Below, one piece after another: positions 1 through 9,539 of a stretch of DNA of 25,399 nucleotides (positions are counted from its first letter, which is position 1; each line of letters starts with the position of its first letter). Position numbers and translations under genes: made by a program. This stretch comes from Sphaeroforma sirkka (taxonomy: Eukaryota; Opisthokonta; Ichthyosporea; Ichthyophonida), in NCBI GenBank assembly GCA_001586965.3, contig LUCW03000553.1, forward strand, positions 35,001-60,399. The letters are read 5' to 3'. Under the pieces are notes generated by a model that worked only from the letters and a program-made list of their open reading frames with translations, was not told where the DNA came from and did no database searches.

Positions 1-54
1 GTCGGTGTTCTTTTCAAATACTCATTTGATGGCTGTGACTTTATACCCACGTGT

Positions 55-137
55 ATGTGTGTGTGTGTGCGATTATGTGCGTATGTATAAATATATATAT
101 ATATATATGTTCATGCTTCGATTTATGAACAGACATG

Positions 138-171
<34 letters not shown>

Positions 172-362
172 ATAGATATATGTATGTATATGTCTATGTC
201 TACGATAATATATGGGTGTATATGTATATGTCTATATATATGATAATATGTGTGTATATTTACATATCTCTTTATCTATGCAAGTTTGAATAATATATAT
301 ATATGTGTGTGTGTGTGTGTGTATGTGTGCGTGTTTGTATATGTTTATATAGGCATAAAACG

Positions 363-437
<75 letters not shown>

Positions 438-592
438 TTTGTGTGTGTGTGTGTGTTTGGTTTTGTTCATGTGTATGTACCTGTTTCTGTGCCTGTTTTG
501 TTGTCTGGGAATTCGCTTTCACGCATACATTGAGATCAACAGGAACTCCTACACCAATATGTTCATATGTACACATATATACAAGTATGTAT

Positions 593-625
<33 letters not shown>

Positions 626-1013
626 TTGCATGTATGTATGTATGTATGTATGTATGTGTGTGTGTGTGTGTGTGTGTGTTTGCATGTATGTATGTATGTA
701 TGTATGTATTTATATATATATATATATATATATTGATGATGTATGTGTATGTGTATGATGATTTATATATATATATATATACATATGTATGTATATATGC
801 ATATATATATTTATGCGTGTGTGTGTATGTTTGTATGTATGTGTGTATACATTGTTATATTATCTTATCTCATCTTTATATATTATATTGTATTATATAT
901 ATATATATCACTGGTTTTTGTAGTGCTCATGCTCGTGCTTACGTATGGTTGTTGATTTGTTGATTGAAGCACATGTTCATGTGTCGAAAGTCATAGTATA
1001 TATATTTATAAAT

Positions 1014-1046
<33 letters not shown>

Positions 1047-1087
1047 TTTGTAGATATATTTAAATTAGAACATGCATGAAGATATGA

Positions 1088-1125
<38 letters not shown>

Positions 1126-1200
1126 ATGTATGTATATGTTTATTTATTTTTATTGTGTATAGATACATATGTGTGCATATTTGTATGTATATATATAAGT
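55..1200. repeat. Microsatellite-rich block, (TA)n, (TG)n and (TGTA)n
   Basis: This block is dominated by short tandem repeats. Clear (TA)n runs lie at about 138-169, 363-425, 711-733, 1015-1044 and 1088-1110. (TG)n runs lie at about 303-321, 425-455, 610-625, 656-680 and 1110-1125. (TGTA)n runs lie at about 628-656 and 684-709. Many of these pass directly from TA to TG to TGTA, which suggests growth by slippage from a shared seed. Long open frames on both strands here are only translations of the repeats (Tyr-Ile, Cys-Val) and are not genes. The length of each run is likely to vary between individuals and may be compressed in an assembly. Confidence 0.95.
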
Positions 1201-2650
1201 TTTGATGTGAATATACTAGTCTTGACTTATTGAAAGTATACGTATATATACTATCAGGAACAAGCGTACCACGGAATATCGAAGATACCACTATGCAGTG
1301 TGCACCGGCTGGAACTATTATCACATTACCTATATATATATGCATCCTGATATAATAGCTACTGGGTCGGTACATTTCCTATATCGAATGACGTACGTTT
1401 TTGTCTGCGTTTTCATATGATTTTTGATAAGTAATAGTATAAATATTCTGGACTATTAAGAACATGTGGACTGTGTTGGAACTAGTCACGCTGAAGGGTT
1501 GCTTCATATACGAATACAAATGTATTTGACACGATTTCATAGTTGCATTCATATATTCGTACGCATATCCCACAATCTGATAAAAATAAACATTCTGTAT
1601 ATGTTTTGATGCGCTTACTCAATTCCAACCATATGATTGTATGTATAGGTTTTCTATACATACCGGGCATGCATACGCGCGATATGAAAGCGAAGGTGTG
1701 GATCGTTTTTTATACGAGTGGTTCTCGTTAGGGCTGTGGTGTAGTATAAGTATGTGTATTTGGCGAATTCGGTCCAGTTTTAATCTATATATGCTGAGAT
1801 ACGGCCACGCGTTTATCTGTATTCGCGAAAGTGCGCACAAGCAACTATTCGAATCGATCTGCACGCTTAAGCACAAACGTACTGATTCTATTTCAAGTGC
1901 TTGCTACATGAATGATCACAAGGCTATCTCTAACGGCTAGAGCAAGATAAATTGATATCAAGGTCGAGGAACCATACTTCTCTACTACTCGGCCTTTCAA
2001 GGGATCGTCGTGTCGCTAGGTGGCATTGGCATACAACTGTCACTAGGTCACAGATCTTGCCAACAGATGAGTGTTGTACACACCTGCCGTATGGCTATGG
2101 TTTTGCTTTTAAATGCACGCCCAAGTATGTTACTATATCTAGGATCTAGGGCTGAAGACGGCCTTTTCAAAAGCTCGTGATCTGAGAATATGATATCAAT
2201 GGGGGCAAGACTCCGCCCTTATAACAAGCTTTGTTGATAAAATAAGGGATGGTTGTTTTCTTCCGAAATTGATGGTATATCTGTGCTCGTTTGGGCACTA
2301 GTGCTGGACTTAAGACAACTCGTTGTTTCCGTAGCTAGTGCTGATATAAATATTTGTCACAGCCACTGCCTTGGAATTGGGACATCTTCCGATTCTATGG
2401 CAGGTTCTGGACAGAGCAAGGCTCTCCACTTCAAGACAATACTTTGTGGTGAGAGTTCATGAGAATACAATCAGTATGCAACCCGATTACATATCTCCGG
2501 GGCCTGTGAGAGGTTGCAGGTTTTGTACTCCATACTGTAAGCGAAGTGCCAATCAAAGAATTGAATTCCTGATCGGCGCGGTTAGTTCGGGATACTCTTT
2601 ACATGTTCCGAAATGTTTAGCTGTCAGGAATGTGCTATAACAATAATATA
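1201..2650. other. No gene recognised; upstream flank of the ABC transporter gene
   Basis: This 1.4-kb stretch has mixed composition with no long frame that resembles a known protein. Several frames of 60-100 codons exist on both strands, but they overlap each other and show no recognisable motif. It must contain the promoter of the downstream gene, and it may contain a further 5' exon with an organelle-targeting peptide. I tested donor sites near 2115 and 2448 against the acceptor at 2694, and in the simplest frames their phases do not match. No upstream exon is therefore called. Confidence 0.5.
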
Positions 2651-2931
2651 ATGTATTGGGACTTATCACTGTCGATTTGCTTCCCTGAAACTAGTGGGAG
2701 GACCGCACTCGAAACAGCATTCGATGGCATGACGAAAGGTATGGTTCCCGAAATCAAACATAGTGAAGCAAAGCATCATATACGTGCAGCGAACGCCATC
2801 AGACGGAAAACGGCGCCCTATCCCGGCTCTTACGAATGGGTCACCGAAGCAGTGGAGAAGGTGGAAGGAGAAGCCAAAAAAAAGAAACTCGTTCCGAAGG
2901 GTATATTGGAGACGGGAAGTGCCTTTGCAAG
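2651..2931 (+). CDS. ABC transporter exon 1 (start uncertain)
   Basis: This frame is open from upstream of 2651 and ends at the donor AAG|GTACGC. It leaves two bases that combine with the first base of exon 2 into a Ser codon, so the join is in frame. The roughly 93 residues are hydrophilic and rich in Lys and Arg, with a KKKK patch near residue 80, and contain no membrane segment. ATG 2651 is the first plausible start after the in-frame ATG at 2630. A good acceptor (CTAG) at 2691-2694 also allows this to be an internal exon starting at 2695. In that case the real N-terminus, perhaps a mitochondrial presequence, lies upstream. The residues do not resemble a known domain. Confidence 0.65.
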
Positions 2932-5900
2932 GTACGCTATGGTATCCCTAGAAATACGTTCATGTTCGTTTGTATTCTGTTTAGCCAGGTAGAGATATTT
3001 TTGTTGTTCTGGGTTGTTTGAGTGAGTTTTCCATGTCCTGATGGGATGGGACAAAAATGTTTCAATTGTGAGGCAAACAGTTTGACCATTTATATTGGAA
3101 CTGGACAAATGCCCATTGCTATTCAAAAAAATCAATACAAAGGTCCCGAATGGGCGTCATCCACTACTTTCCCTGTACAGCAAAGGTGAGGGCGTCGAGA
3201 GTGAATTCGACGACGAAGACAGGCTTCTGCGGGCCACACCACAGGTGTCGATGCGCACGCTATTCGAGCTGTTGAGACCGGAAACGAAGCGCATGGCGGT
3301 TGCTATGGGAGCCGTGCTGGTCAGCTCACTGGCGTCACTCGCTTTCCCATCAGCGGTGGGCCAGGTAGTTGACAGTGTGTCTGCCACCAATCCCGACGGT
3401 CCCTCCTTTGAAACGGCGCAGCAAATCATACTGGCCATGTTAGGCGTAGTGGGGGTGGGATCTACAGCTGTTGCGGTGCGCGTGTCGCAGCTGAATATTG
3501 TTAGTGAGCAAGTCGCACGGACACTGAGAAAAAATGTCTTTGAATGTATGGTATATCAGAAGTTGCGCTTCTTCGAAGAGAATGAGACGGGGAGGCTGGT
3601 CAACAGGTATGCTTTGGCTGCAAGCTGTACTCTCAAATGCTAGACGCTTGATTGAAGAATTGTCGACTTTAGAACGTTGAAGGTGTGCTCTGCTCGCCGC
3701 TGGTTCTATATCAGCTCCCACCAATCGCTTTTTCTTTTTTTTTTCTTTTTTCCTTTTGTCCCGTGTACAGATTAAGTACTGATACGTCGATGGTAGCATC
3801 CACGCTGACGGATAATGTCGCGCGTTGTATAAAGGCTGGCACCGCTGTGTTCACCTCAACTGGGTTCTTATTGAGCATCTCACCTCAACTCACGGGTGTG
3901 ACCTTGCTTGTACTGCCCGTGTTTGGTGTGGCAGCGTATACTTATGGCGAGTACAGGAAAAAACTCGCCCAAATACTGCTCACACGGTACGCAAAGGAGA
4001 ATCAGGTCTGTGCGGTATACGGTTGTCGATTGTATCTGTTTTATCGTCTGCTTGTGTGTGTGTATATTCGGTAGTCAATCTCTGACCTTTAGTATTTTAG
4101 TTATATACATCGAGATCCCGTAGCATAGCACGTGAGGCAGTATGCTTCTATATCAGCGTACGTTTTCTTGTGAAATAATGTCCTGAATGGTTGCGCGCTG
4201 ACATGCTAGTCTATTTTCTTCTATGAAGGCCGCCATTGGCCCGCATAGCCCACTCCCTCTGAAAGAGTTTTATTGTCGGTTTACCACGCGTATGTATCTT
4301 CAGGTGTCCATGGAACGACTGCAGGGCATCCGAACGGTACACTCTTTCACTGCTGAACCTGCCGAGGTCGAAAGATATAAGAGGGCGGTGGACAGGTCAT
4401 TCGGCTTAGCAAAAACGGTGGGTGAATGGGCATCAGTGTGGAACCTCATGAACGATTTTTTTCATCCTCCAGGTTATGCGTGGGTTTATGCGTTTTCTGC
4501 CTAGCTTAAAAGTGATTTTAGATACAGGGGAGGGGGAGGCGTTTTACCACTTGAAACAACGAGAATGAAGGTGGTCACAAAATATACACTCGTCTACTCA
4601 CTCTCTACTGCAGGTCGGGTACGCGGAGGGTGCCTTTTTAGCCGGTGGTTTTGCCGTTGCACAGTGCACACTTCTGGGCGTATTGTACTATGGAGGCTCT
4701 CTTATGGTTCAGGATGCGCTGAGTGTGGGCCAGCTCACGAGCTTCTGCATGTACACTGGCTATCTCTTCGTCAGTGTAGGGCAGGTGTCTGTGGCTATGA
4801 GTGAGTTCCTGAAAGCACAGGGGGCTGCCAGACGTGTATTCAGTGTCATCGACACTTCTAACCTAAACAGGTGAGGCTGTCGAAATTTTAACGGTGATTG
4901 GGGCAATCGACATGGGGGGGGTGGGAGGGGGGTGTCATATCTCTGTTTGTTTTGTTGGCGTATTTAATGCGTGGCGCTCTTGAATCTGCTCCTCCGTGTG
5001 AAGACTCGCACCTTGTTTCATCATGTATTCCGCTTTTCCTCTCGTATATAGGATTGTAGATCAGAAAATGGACTGCCGAAGTACATTAACGCTGTATTAC
5101 CGAGCATCCGTTTTTTAATGCCCACTCACTGCGTTCGATCACACGAAAGCCATTTGTCAGATTTATCATTAAATTCACCACTAATATGTATTTTTTCTTT
5201 GTCGACCTTTAGGCATATATATCCCATGAAGGATCCCGAGGGCGCAATCATGCCAGACATGACCAATTTCTCTCCCGATATTGAATTGAAGAATGTAAAC
5301 TTTGCATACCCTACACGGCCGGACATACAGGTAAAGCGACCGCGCACAAGGAAGGTGCTAGCAAATACTTACATGTATCTTTAAATACGCCTCATCATAT
5401 ACATATTATTAAGACTGGATCTGCCGACATTGGTTTTTTAAATGCTTTATGTGCGCATTCACGTCTTAATTTTGCGATGAGGAATGTTTCCAACGCGATG
5501 TCCTCGATTTAAGGCTGCTGTGTATATGTATGCTCCAATATCAGGTGCTGAAGAATGTGTCGCTCTCTTTGCAAGCTGGCCATACACTCGCTATATGTGG
5601 CGGGTCAGGGAGTGGCAAATCAACATTGGGACTACTAATAGGACAATATTACGATGTCGATGATGGTTCTGTCACCATTGGCGGTTATGAAGCGAGCAAA
5701 CTCCCTCTTGGCTTTCTGCGAACGGTATGTTGGTATCCGATACCTGATGGCAGAGGATGTATATATAGTAAGCGCGCCGCGTTTGGAAGGTTGAACCCGA
5801 TTCGTATTGTTTGTCATCGATAGTACTTGGCTATATATGTCCCCGTTGGTGGAAATCGGTGGAATCGTGCAACTAAATAGTCTGATTTAAGTTATCTATT

Positions 5901-7385
5901 TATTACACTACAGAACATTGCGGAAGTGACACAAATGCCGTTGCTGTTCTCTGGCACTGTGAAAGAGAATATCAAGTATGGGAATCCGGACGCAACGGAC
6001 GAACAAATTTATGAAGCAGCCAAGACAGCAAATGCACATAGCTTCATTCAAAAGCTGCCAAACGTATGTCAGTATTTGTTACTTTATGAGTATACTTTAG
6101 AGTCCCTATTTTCAATGTCAGAGACCAAATTTTGTCTGTGAAGCTGTTTTAGTCCTTACGCATTTTGCATTGGCCTTCCCGCCAATAACGCTCTATCTAT
6201 TCCGAAATTATAGTGCCAAATTTAGGAATTCGATAGTTAACAAAACATGTTCTCTGAAGCATATTATTTACGATATACTGTAAAACCTCGCATTCAAAAT
6301 TATATTATTCCGGTAAAATTACACTTTAGTTTCCTCGCAATTGCTCGCATTCGTCTAAAAAAAGAAACATATTACTGCATCCCACAAACACTGTTCGGTA
6401 ATGCTATTTAGGCTGATTTCACGATGTGTATTTGGCGCTCTGAAATGTAAATGAGCACTTCTTCGCGTTGGTTCTGGATTCCTTATAGGGTTACGACACG
6501 CAGTGTGGTGAGAGGGGGAAGGCTCTAAGCGGAGGACAAATGCAGAGAGTTTGTATAGCCAGAGCGGTGGTCAAGGACTCGCCGATATATATCATGGACG
6601 AGGTAATTAAACCCTGTGTTCATATTTCGCAACAATGCGGCTAACACGACATATTCTTCAGGCTTGCTACCTCGTATCAAGCTATTACGAAAAATTCGAA
6701 GCCTGAGGTGAACCTGACTGCGGTTTGGCCACACGCTATATTGTATACTACTGATTCTCCGGCGATGTGGCTTATGGATATAGATTTTTGCACAGAAATC
6801 TGAACCTAGATTCATTTTCCTTTGCTTGTCCAAATATAGGCCACCAGCGCTCTCGATGCTGAATCCGAGCAACTAGTCGTGGAAGCACTACAAAAGGTCA
6901 TGAAAGGCCGGACCGCGATCGTGTTCACGCACCACCTCAACGTAAGAATATTATTTTGAAAGTCTCTGTTTGCTGTAAAAGTCTTGACTGTCTCTATTTT
7001 GGTTTCACATTTTGATTTTACAACCACTGAAGGCCTAAATGAAAAATGTCCATGTCACGAAATCTGCACATTTACTTGCGCGGTTCCGGAATTTTGCGTT
7101 GCTTCATTTTGGACTCACGGAGTGGCTTGCACAACCTTGCACATCAAAGTGTACAAGGGACATCAGACAACCCCACTAGTTGCCAAGCCAGGCCAATAGT
7201 TGATAAACCCCTATTGTGATCGGATTCGAATTTGTTGTTACTGACGTATCATCCTCCCACAGGTTTTGAAAGCGGCTGATATGGTGGCTGTAATGGATTC
7301 GGGCCAAGTGGTGCAGGCAGGAAAATATGAGGAATTAATTCAACAAGAGGGGCCTCTAAAACGCATAGCTGCAACATTACAATAA
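2651..7385 (+). CDS. Half-size ABCB transporter (ABCB10/Mdl1-like), 11 exons
   Basis: This is an ATP-driven transporter subunit with one membrane domain followed by one ATP-binding domain; family members work as dimers in organelle or plasma membranes. Exons are 2651-2931, 3181-3606, 3771-4005, 4304-4417, 4614-4870, 5213-5330, 5545-5724, 5914-6063, 6489-6602, 6840-6941 and 7263-7385. All ten introns are GT-AG (164-425 bp) and the phases join without conflict. The product is about 699 residues, usual for a half transporter. The motifs are all present: A-loop Tyr 470, Walker [10 protein letters not shown] 496-504, Q-loop Gln 544, signature LSGGQ 600-604, Walker B IYIMDE 620-625, D-loop SALD 628-631 and H-loop His 656. 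Assignment to ABCB10/Mdl1 is by remembered similarity of the membrane-domain start and the ATPase. Substrate and location are unknown, and the true start may lie further upstream. Confidence 0.93.
3181..4870 (+). CDS. ABC transporter membrane domain, exons 2-5
   Basis: Exons 3181-3606, 3771-4005, 4304-4417 and 4614-4870 encode the six-helix exporter domain. Hydrophobic segments fall in exon 2 (two helices, beginning at [15 protein letters not shown] and [14 protein letters not shown]), exon 3 (two helices, around [13 protein letters not shown] and [14 protein letters not shown]) and exon 5 (two helices). The family marker RLxxDTxxV spans the exon 2/3 junction and reads RLSTDTSMV when joined, which supports those splice sites. 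Exon 4 carries the intracellular loop [12 protein letters not shown] that couples to the ATPase. The exon 4 donor is taken as ACG|GTGGGT at 4417, because that keeps the frame into exon 5. The acceptor of exon 3 is preceded by a long pyrimidine tract at 3726-3757. Confidence 0.92.
4527..4539 (+). other. G-rich run in intron 4
   Basis: A GGGG-A-GGGGG-A-GG tract lies on the sense strand within intron 4 (4418-4613) of the ABC transporter. Such runs can act as intronic splicing enhancers or fold in the pre-mRNA. No function is shown here. Confidence 0.5.
4913..4933 (+). other. G-rich run in intron 5, quadruplex-capable
   Basis: A nearly uninterrupted G tract with three short breaks lies about 45 bases after the exon 5 donor, on the sense strand. 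It contains enough G-runs for an intramolecular G-quadruplex in RNA or DNA. Together with the run in intron 4 it is the second G tract in consecutive introns. Confidence 0.55.
5213..7385 (+). CDS. ABC transporter ATP-binding domain, exons 6-11
   Basis: Exons 5213-5330, 5545-5724, 5914-6063, 6489-6602, 6840-6941 and 7263-7385 form one complete ATPase. Exon 6 holds the A-loop (FAYPTRP), exon 7 Walker A, exon 8 the Q-loop (TQMPLLFSG), exon 9 the signature and Walker B with catalytic Glu 625, exon 10 the D-loop and H-loop, and exon 11 the C-terminal [20 protein letters not shown] segment before TAA. Each exon therefore carries about one functional motif, and introns 6-10 are all phase 0. The H-loop reads THHLN where relatives usually have AHRLS, and the switch His is present. 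Nothing suggests a pseudogene: all key ATPase residues are intact. Confidence 0.95.
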
Positions 7386-7389
7386 TAAA
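7384..7389 (+). promoter_or_regulatory. Poly(A) signal AATAAA overlapping the stop codon
   Basis: AATAAA begins inside the TAA stop codon (7383-7385) of the ABC transporter. If used, cleavage would fall about 10-30 bases later, giving a 3' UTR of only a few tens of bases. No second canonical AATAAA was noted in the next 100 bases. The site is seen in the sequence; its use is inferred. Confidence 0.6.
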
Positions 7390-8047
7390 AATGAAATACT
7401 AGTACGAATATTAGCTATTCAGATTTAGTAGAAGCATTTAATATAAGTGGTACTCTCCACAATAGTTCACGCTACTCATAGTGAGCTTCTCAGCGATCGG
7501 CAGGTAATGAAATGAAATTTGACTGGTATGAGAGTACTGCAATTGTCAGAGTAGATATGATAACAAAGGAATTTTCAACCTATGTCGCATTTGAAATGCC
7601 CGATGAGCCATATCTTGTATCCTATTCTTCTCTGCGGTTGCATGAGGCGAATTGCTGGGTTCGTCCCTATACAGACGCAGTATATCCGATTTGATATCTC
7701 AGTTGCTTCGAACAAATTAGCATGCAAATTTCTGACAGTCATTCAGATGAAAGAACTATTGCCACGAGATAAGATTGAACAGAGTTTTGCAAATCGTTAC
7801 CAACATAATGCAAAAGTAACATCTCTCCGGAGTCGATTTCTAAAGGAGTAAATTTTGAGGAAAGATGACCGAGCGACGATCGCCATCCCCATCTGATGCA
7901 AGACCTACCCAGCCCAAGTACTGAACTAAAGATATTTCAAACCAACAAACTATAATCTGCTGTCAATAGTCCCTGCCAGTATGGGCGTAATAAGCTTCCG
8001 ATTCTGGCCTGGTATTTAACCTGGCCGCCGGATATTTAGTTTCCCCT
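7390..8047. other. Intergenic, nothing recognised
   Basis: This stretch follows the ABC transporter. Frames of 60-90 codons occur on the + strand (7512-7694, 7582-7851), but they overlap one another and show no family motif. I see no RNA gene. Confidence 0.5.
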
Positions 8048-8160
8048 TTTGCTACTTAAAAGCGGACAAACAACATCAGCATAATAAACCAGTACAGGAT
8101 TACTTTATTCTTCGGCCTTACAATTAGGCAGATGTTATTTGTCCACTTTTGGCTAGCAAA
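8048..8160. repeat. Imperfect inverted repeat, 30-bp arms
   Basis: The arms are 8048-8077 and 8131-8160, and they match at 25 of 30 positions when one is reversed. A 53-bp spacer separates them. The left arm contains TTTGCTACTT and the right arm contains CTAGCAAA. The structure could fold as a hairpin or be the decayed termini of a very small transposable element. No flanking target duplication was found. Confidence 0.65.
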
Positions 8161-8810
8161 AAAAATATCTTGAGCTTCACACGAAAAGACACGCGCCTTG
8201 GTAAATTGACAGAAGTATCAGCTGCATATTGAGCTCCTAACTTACGACTGATGCGAGCAGAGGTTGGTGAATCACCACTTTGGCGTCGCGAAAGGACATA
8301 TGTGAGATTATCAGGCAAGGTTTTTTTAGTAAAGCGCCACGGCTTTGCGCCGGACCGATTTTGGTTTGGTATAATGATGCCAAGAGCCCAAATTACAAAA
8401 TGATGGTATCCACTCGATATCATGTAGTCTCCGTGTTATTCAGGTGCAGCTCCATAGTTTTGCATCACAACTCGCAATCAGCGACGTTTCGTAAGAAGAC
8501 CAACTTTCGAGCTAAACGCGCTGATTTGTTGAAAGTTATGAGAGTAGCTGGAAGATACGGCTATAGGAAACAATAGACCTCTTCTGATATATATTCCTGA
8601 TAATAGAGTCATCAGAAATATGGCGGGAACACCGGCTTTTACACGGGCTCCCTCGTGAGAGAAACACTCATGTGAAAATGAGTCTTTGAATTAAATAATA
8701 CAAATCCAAATCCCAAATAAAGAACCAGTGTGCTTCACCCAGACTAGGATCTTTCCTAGCTGAGAGAAGTATGTCACTTATTTTCCGCCATCTCGCAAGC
8801 ACGTTATTTT
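8161..8810. other. Unassigned stretch with a 98-codon frame
   Basis: A + strand frame at 8280-8576 would give 98 residues, basic at its end (RKKTNFRAKRADLLK). A minus frame at 8124-8423 covers part of the same DNA. I recognise neither, and no start context or splice structure favours one. The short palindrome ACTCAT...ATGAGT lies near 8667-8684. Treat this as unresolved, possibly a decayed repeat. Confidence 0.35.
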
Positions 8811-8838
8811 GAGGGAGGGGGGGTGGGGGGGAGGGGGC
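8811..8838 (+). other. G-rich run, quadruplex-capable
   Basis: The + strand reads as G-runs of three to nine bases separated by single A or T bases, enough for a G-quadruplex. It lies between unassigned sequence and the decayed repeat region that follows. A second, shorter G run is at about 9040-9048. Confidence 0.6.
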
Positions 8839-9333
8839 TGTAGCATCATAGTACTAGAAGACTCAAAAAGCCTAATTCTAGATCCCAATTCTACATAATT
8901 CTCAATACCCAAGAACTGTGTCTGAACCCAAATACTAAATTCCTATAACAAACACAACAAACCAATATACAGTTAAAGTCCAATATAAATTTAATCGAGG
9001 ACACAACTGTATTTGGGGGAAGTAGCATCCCTCCCTTTCGGGGGGGGGTCCCTCGGGAGCCCGTAGGGGTGTACGCTTCATAGGTTGTAGCTACCATATT
9101 GCAACTTTTCCAAGGGAAGTTCAACCTCGATCTAAATGTTAGTGTGAGGTGACCGGGCATATAGCATAGGTCTATCACCCTGGAGTGGTAGAGTACAAAG
9201 CCTGTATACCTATACCTCCCTGAGACTAGGAATGGTAGACTATATCCTCCTGTGGAGGGATGATGGATCCCGTGGGCTACTCGAAGGTTTTCCTCTCGAG
9301 TGGTGGAGTGCAAAGCCTGCCCTTCCTATATTT
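8839..9333. other. Unassigned; contains a dispersed 22-bp direct repeat
   Basis: Two copies of a 22-bp motif occur at 9183-9204 and 9298-9319, matching at 20 of 22 positions and both ending in CAAAGCCTG. The palindrome ACTCGA...TCGAGT lies just before the second copy. A 140-codon minus frame covers 8891-9313, but it shows no recognisable protein motif and is probably chance. The region may be the decayed end of a mobile element. Confidence 0.4.
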
Positions 9334-9397
9334 TTTAGGGTTTACGGTTTTAGGGTTTTAGGGTTCTTAAATAAACTGCTAAACCCTAAACACTAAA
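9334..9397. repeat. Telomere-like TTTAGGG tract with inverted partner
   Basis: Four imperfect units of the TTTAGGG/TTTTAGGG type lie at 9334-9363. After a 17-bp gap, AAACCCTAAACACTAAA (9381-9397) repeats the motif in opposite orientation. The arrangement is head to head. It may be an interstitial relic of telomere-type sequence or a simple low-complexity match; the number of units is too small to decide. Confidence 0.45.
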
Positions 9398-9539
9398 TCG
9401 CACATTCTTGATATAAGCAACTACTCAACAAACATAAAAGTAAAATATACTCAGTAGGTACAAAATATAATGTAAAGTAACCCTCCATAAAATTATACTA
9501 ATATAAAAGCTTCCACTTCCTGTATTGAAAGAAACCTAA

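Noticed and set aside
232-963. Long open frames on both strands in the first kilobase
   Set aside because: They are translations of TA, TG and TGTA microsatellites; the predicted proteins are simple Tyr-Ile or Cys-Val repeats.
1543-2149. Overlapping frames of 60-100 codons as possible genes
   Set aside because: They overlap on both strands, show no motif, and no splice phase links them to the transporter.
4418-4504. Exon 4 extending to a donor at 4473 (CAG|GTTATG)
   Set aside because: That donor leaves the wrong phase for exon 5. The donor at 4418 keeps the frame and gives the expected membrane-helix sequence.
8891-9313. 140-codon minus-strand frame as a gene
   Set aside because: It has no recognisable domain, lies over repeat and G-run sequence, and shows no supporting context.
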